Shown: positions 60,822 to 64,000 of the stretch, piece by piece
How the letters are laid out: each line of letters starts with the position of its first letter
How positions within the stretch are numbered: the first letter of the stretch is position 1
NCBI GenBank assembly: GCA_028622995.1
Contig: JAJQJQ010000031.1
Location: 2,294,001 to 2,358,000 of the forward strand
Reading direction: 5' to 3'
Source: Panagrolaimus kolymaensis
Lineage: Eukaryota > Nematoda > Chromadorea > Rhabditida > Panagrolaimidae
DNA length: 64,000 nucleotides
Position numbers and translations under genes: made by a program
The notes under the pieces: model-generated
Told to the model about the DNA's origin: nothing
Database searches by the model: none
What the model saw: the letters and a program-made list of their open reading frames with translations, nothing else

Positions 60822-63800
60822 CTGGTTTTTTCGCCCCACCACAGGCGTAATAAATGAATAAAATAAAAATATAGGTGGCGAATAATTTTTATGGTCTCGG
60901 CGATGCCAATATTAAAAAAATATCAACAAAATAAGCTCTGTTCGAATTTCTGAAAATTAAAAAAATAACTGCAATTATACCGTGTATTCAAAAACAAAAG
61001 ATAATAATTTAATCACGAGTTTTTTTTTAAACAACAAAAAAATATATATGTAAATATAAAGAAATATGTATGTATTTGTTAAAAAAAAATATTGTTTAGT
61101 TTTTTAGGCATATTCGTCTCTCGAAGTAGAGGCATGGAAGAGAAAAAAGGAAGGAAAAAAAGCTTCATGCCTTTGATAGAAAAAAAAGAAGCTTGAAAGC
61201 CTTTAACTAAAAGGCGGAGTTAGAATACACAACCATCGCTGCCGTCGTCGTTTCGTTGGCCCACATATTTTTTAAGCTTCATGTTCAGAAATAAAAAAAA
61301 CATGAACGTAACTTTTTTTTTGGTTTTGTTTAAAAAAACCTTTTTTGTTGTTGCAAAAATTAAAATAGAAAAATCAACTATAGTTTGTTATTCTGAAAAA
61401 AAAGTAGACGATGAGGGCAGGTCTCAAGATTCTCTAAAGAAAATTTTTCTGTTTCAACAAAGTAAAACAAAAATAACTCATTTAATAAAACTTTTTTAAA
61501 TGAAAAAAGCATTAAACAAATATTAAAATAAAATTCCAATTCTAGATTGAGCGGAACTAAAACTTAATTTTAAAGAATATTTACTCTTTGTTTGGAGATT
61601 TAACACCATCAAAGAAAAATATTTCAAAAGAAAGTTTTTTTTATGGAAAATGAAGCTTTATTTTTTTTTTATCATCCAAAACATCCAAGCTGCAGCGCTT
61701 CCATAAGTTTTTTTTCATTTTTTTCCTTTTCGCTCAAATTTGCTAAAGCAAAGTACTCTCTGAAATGTGACTCTTGAAAAGCATAAAAATTTTTAAATAA
61801 TTTTTTTATTTCCAACAACAAATTGTCGGAAAAATATACATAAGTAACTTTGTTCTGATACAAAAAAAAATTATTATCACAAAATTTTAAACGAATTTAT
61901 AAGAGTTTTCAATCATAATTTTTTTTTCCAAAACCCAATAGAATTTTAAAAATCTATATAATTTTCATTTTTCATCGGTTTCACAACATAAAACATAAAG
62001 CATTTAAAAATAAGTTTTAAGAGTTTTCATATGGAATCAATAAATCTTTTTTACCACACGATAAAAAGCGACGTTAAAAGATAAAAGTTAAGTTAAAAAG
62101 AGAAAAAAACTTGAAGCAAGCAAGTTAAAAATATTTTTCAAAAAAATGCAAGCTTGTTTTAAGCTAAAAAATAGCCTTAGTGGTTGCTTAGTTTCATCTT
62201 TTTTAGATCATTGTTGACAAGGAATGATCTTGACACAATGAAAATGGATGTGGAAGATCTCTTTCTCTCTAAGTTGGGATTTGATTGATGACATACAAGC
62301 AAGCACGTCAGGTGGAAATGGATGAGAGAGAGAGAAAAGTTATCAGCGATGGAAGAATTCAAGGATCTTTGAAGGGTAAAAAAATATTGACTGAGTACAA
62401 AAAAAATGGGAATGGATCGGATCGCGCCTGCTATAATCATCAATTCAAAGATGGTGACAAAAAAGATATAAACTTAAAAAAGAAGAAAAGAAGATGAAAT
62501 ATAACAGAAATAAAAAATTGTTGAAGGATAAACAGGTGGCATTCAGTTTTTGTTTTGTTTTTATCTTTGATTTTTTGATTTTTAAATCAAAAATTATGAA
62601 GACAGGCATCAATTTTATCTTTTATTTTGTTAAAGAGTTAACTGTCAAAAAAAAATTTTTAAATAAGAAAAGCTCCAAAACACATATATACAAGTAATAG
62701 AAGAAAAAAAAACAGCTCAAATAATATATCCAAATACTAACAAAGCGAAGAAGAAAAAAAATGGAGGAGGAAGAAATTATTTTAATTCAATCTCTCAACA
62801 AAAAAAGCAATTACATTGTTTTTTTGTTTCTTTGATTTTTGTTTTGTTTTTTCGACGTCACAAGTTTAAATTTTCTTCTCTTTTTTCTTTAAACTTTGAG
62901 CAATAAAAAAATTTTTCTGATGCAACATCGAAGAAAAAAAATTCGGAGGAAAGTTTTTTTTATGAATAAAAAGTCAGCCTTCAGATTATGATCATCGTCA
63001 TGTGCTGCATTCGAGTGTTATTGTGCCATAGAGTTTTTGACACTTTATAAAGCAAAAAAAGCAAAATAAAAAACCACTTGTAAAAAAATAAAAAAATTCA
63101 ATTTATTCTTGAACGTTTCGTTTAAATTTAATATATTTTTTTATCGTCGTCGCATAGCTTCAGCTTGCTTTTCTCATGTTTTTTCTTCTTCAAAAAATTG
63201 AGATTTTGGTAGCTCCTCGTCGCGTCAAAATTATATGAGTGGGAGATGTTGATAATGGAGCCTGAATTTGAAGCAGAAAAAAAATCGTAATTCAGAGATG
63301 AAAAAAAAATATTAAAGAAGAAAACCAAAATGTTTTTCTCGTTAAAAAAAAATAAATACTTTTCTTATCTAAGAAGAACACCCTTTTTAAAAAAATGACA
63401 TAGAAGGATGATGCCGATGCCATCTAGTATACAAAATGCAAAATGTAAAAGAAGCATGGAACAAAACGAAAAAAAACAAAACTAAAGTGTCCGGTGTTTT
63501 TTTGATGTTGTAAGCCCACTGCTGCTCGTCAGAAATATTTTTTTGACTTTAGTTTTTTTTGATAATTTAATCCTTTTTAAAAAAAAGTCAAGGAGAAACA
63601 CAAAAGAGGGTTAAAAGAAAACTTAACTTTTTTTTGACATCGTGTCCTTTTATGAATGAAAGTCGGGGACTTGAACTCTATTATCAATCTTTAACTTCCA
63701 TCCTTAGAAAGTTCTAACATATATTTTGCAAAACTACAGACTAGCCAATTAAAATTTGCAGAAAAAGCGGTAAATTTTTTTGTACTTAAACTATTTAATC

Positions 63801-63999
63801 CCCAAAAGACCTTCTTCGCCTCCTCATTCTGCACATAAAAATATTATTAAATTCACAACTTTTTGTTAGTAGTTGTTATTCTATGAAAAAATAAAAAATG
63901 GCTAATTTTTTTATACCCTAAAGGCACCGTTTAAAACAAACAATTAAACAGCTTCTCTTCTTTCCCCCAAAAAAAAAAACGCAGACGATGGCATCACAA
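60822..63999. other. About 3.2 kb without a convincing gene
   Basis: Upstream region of the channel gene and beyond. Purine/pyrimidine-asymmetric, with many poly-A/poly-T runs. Short frames around 61281-61499, 62177-62497 and 63128-63328 overlap antisense frames, lack splice context and are not called. An ATG at 63988 (ATGGCATCACAA) at the very edge could start a gene continuing outside the window. Confidence 0.5.
61672..61863 (-). CDS. Candidate terminal exon of an unresolved minus-strand gene
   Basis: The frame ends ESHFREYFALANLSEKEK...LMEALQLGCFG with a TGA stop, and AATAAA (reverse strand) follows within 15 nt at 61657-61662. The C-terminal part is charged and helix-like, unlike neighbouring noise. 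A possible acceptor (cacatttcag) lies inside the frame. No upstream exon was found, so this is weak; it could be chance. Confidence 0.25.
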   Translation of the reverse strand: MYQNKVTYVYFSDNLLLEIKKLFKNFYAFQESHFREYFALANLSEKEKNEKKLMEALQLGCFG

Positions 64000-64000
64000 A

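Noticed and set aside
62285..62497. ORF MMTYKQARQVEMDERERKV... in the gene-poor right end
   Set aside because: Low-complexity Lys/Glu composition, overlaps an antisense frame, no splice partner.
1..64000. CRISPR arrays, bacterial operons, rRNA, viral or transposase genes
   Set aside because: None seen; the window is intron-rich eukaryotic DNA and the only mobile-like structure is the palindrome.

Overview
The window is AT-rich eukaryotic DNA that looks nematode. Genes are cut by many short introns (mostly 45-60 nt) with GTAAGT-like donors and TTTTTAG/TTTTCAG acceptors. The families present (Kunitz/lustrin cuticle-type proteins, serpentine chemoreceptor-like 7TM genes, a tax-4-like CNG channel, an orphan Cys-loop channel) fit a nematode. 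Base composition and the preference for TTTTTAG would suit a tylenchid such as a root-knot nematode, but that is only a guess. All gene models below were assembled by hand from splice signals and reading-frame continuity; no transcript or database search was possible.

Layout. 0-0.36 kb: 3' end of a threonine-rich membrane or GPI-type protein. 1.5-5.5 kb: Orai (CRAC) calcium channel with at least two mutually exclusive first exons and further upstream exons. 5.5-12 kb: an apparent inserted block bounded by decayed copies of the Orai 3' flank. It holds a four-TM MARVEL/synaptophysin-like gene (minus), a 1.66-kb nearly perfect palindrome and a small TM orphan. 12.1-15.2 kb: CNG channel alpha subunit, followed 93 nt later by a candidate trans-splice acceptor and a small two-TM proline-rich protein, as in a nematode operon.

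17.2-48.4 kb: the centrepiece, four tandem same-strand paralogues (called A, B, C and D here) of about 1,500-1,590 aa. Each has a signal peptide, an EB module, five Kunitz domains alternating with lustrin-type cysteine modules, a long lustrin tail, two EB-like knots and a short terminal Cys motif. They differ in N-terminal chitin-binding-like domains, proprotein-convertase-like sites, Kunitz P1 residues, introns and C-terminus. Between C and D sits a head-to-head pair of 7TM receptor paralogues with a perfect shared tract, bracketed by direct repeats. A 161-aa secreted protein with one EB-like knot follows the array at 50.4 kb.

51.5-64 kb: a secreted Cys-rich orphan, a TBC1D5-type Rab GAP (minus), an unrecognised 182-aa protein, an orphan Cys-loop channel subunit (minus), and about 3 kb with no convincing gene apart from one weak terminal-exon candidate.

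Functionally, the A-D array reads as secreted extracellular-matrix or cuticle proteins with inhibitor-fold modules. The rest is a mix of neuronal or signalling membrane proteins (Orai, CNG, LGIC, 7TM receptors) and housekeeping trafficking (TBC1D5).
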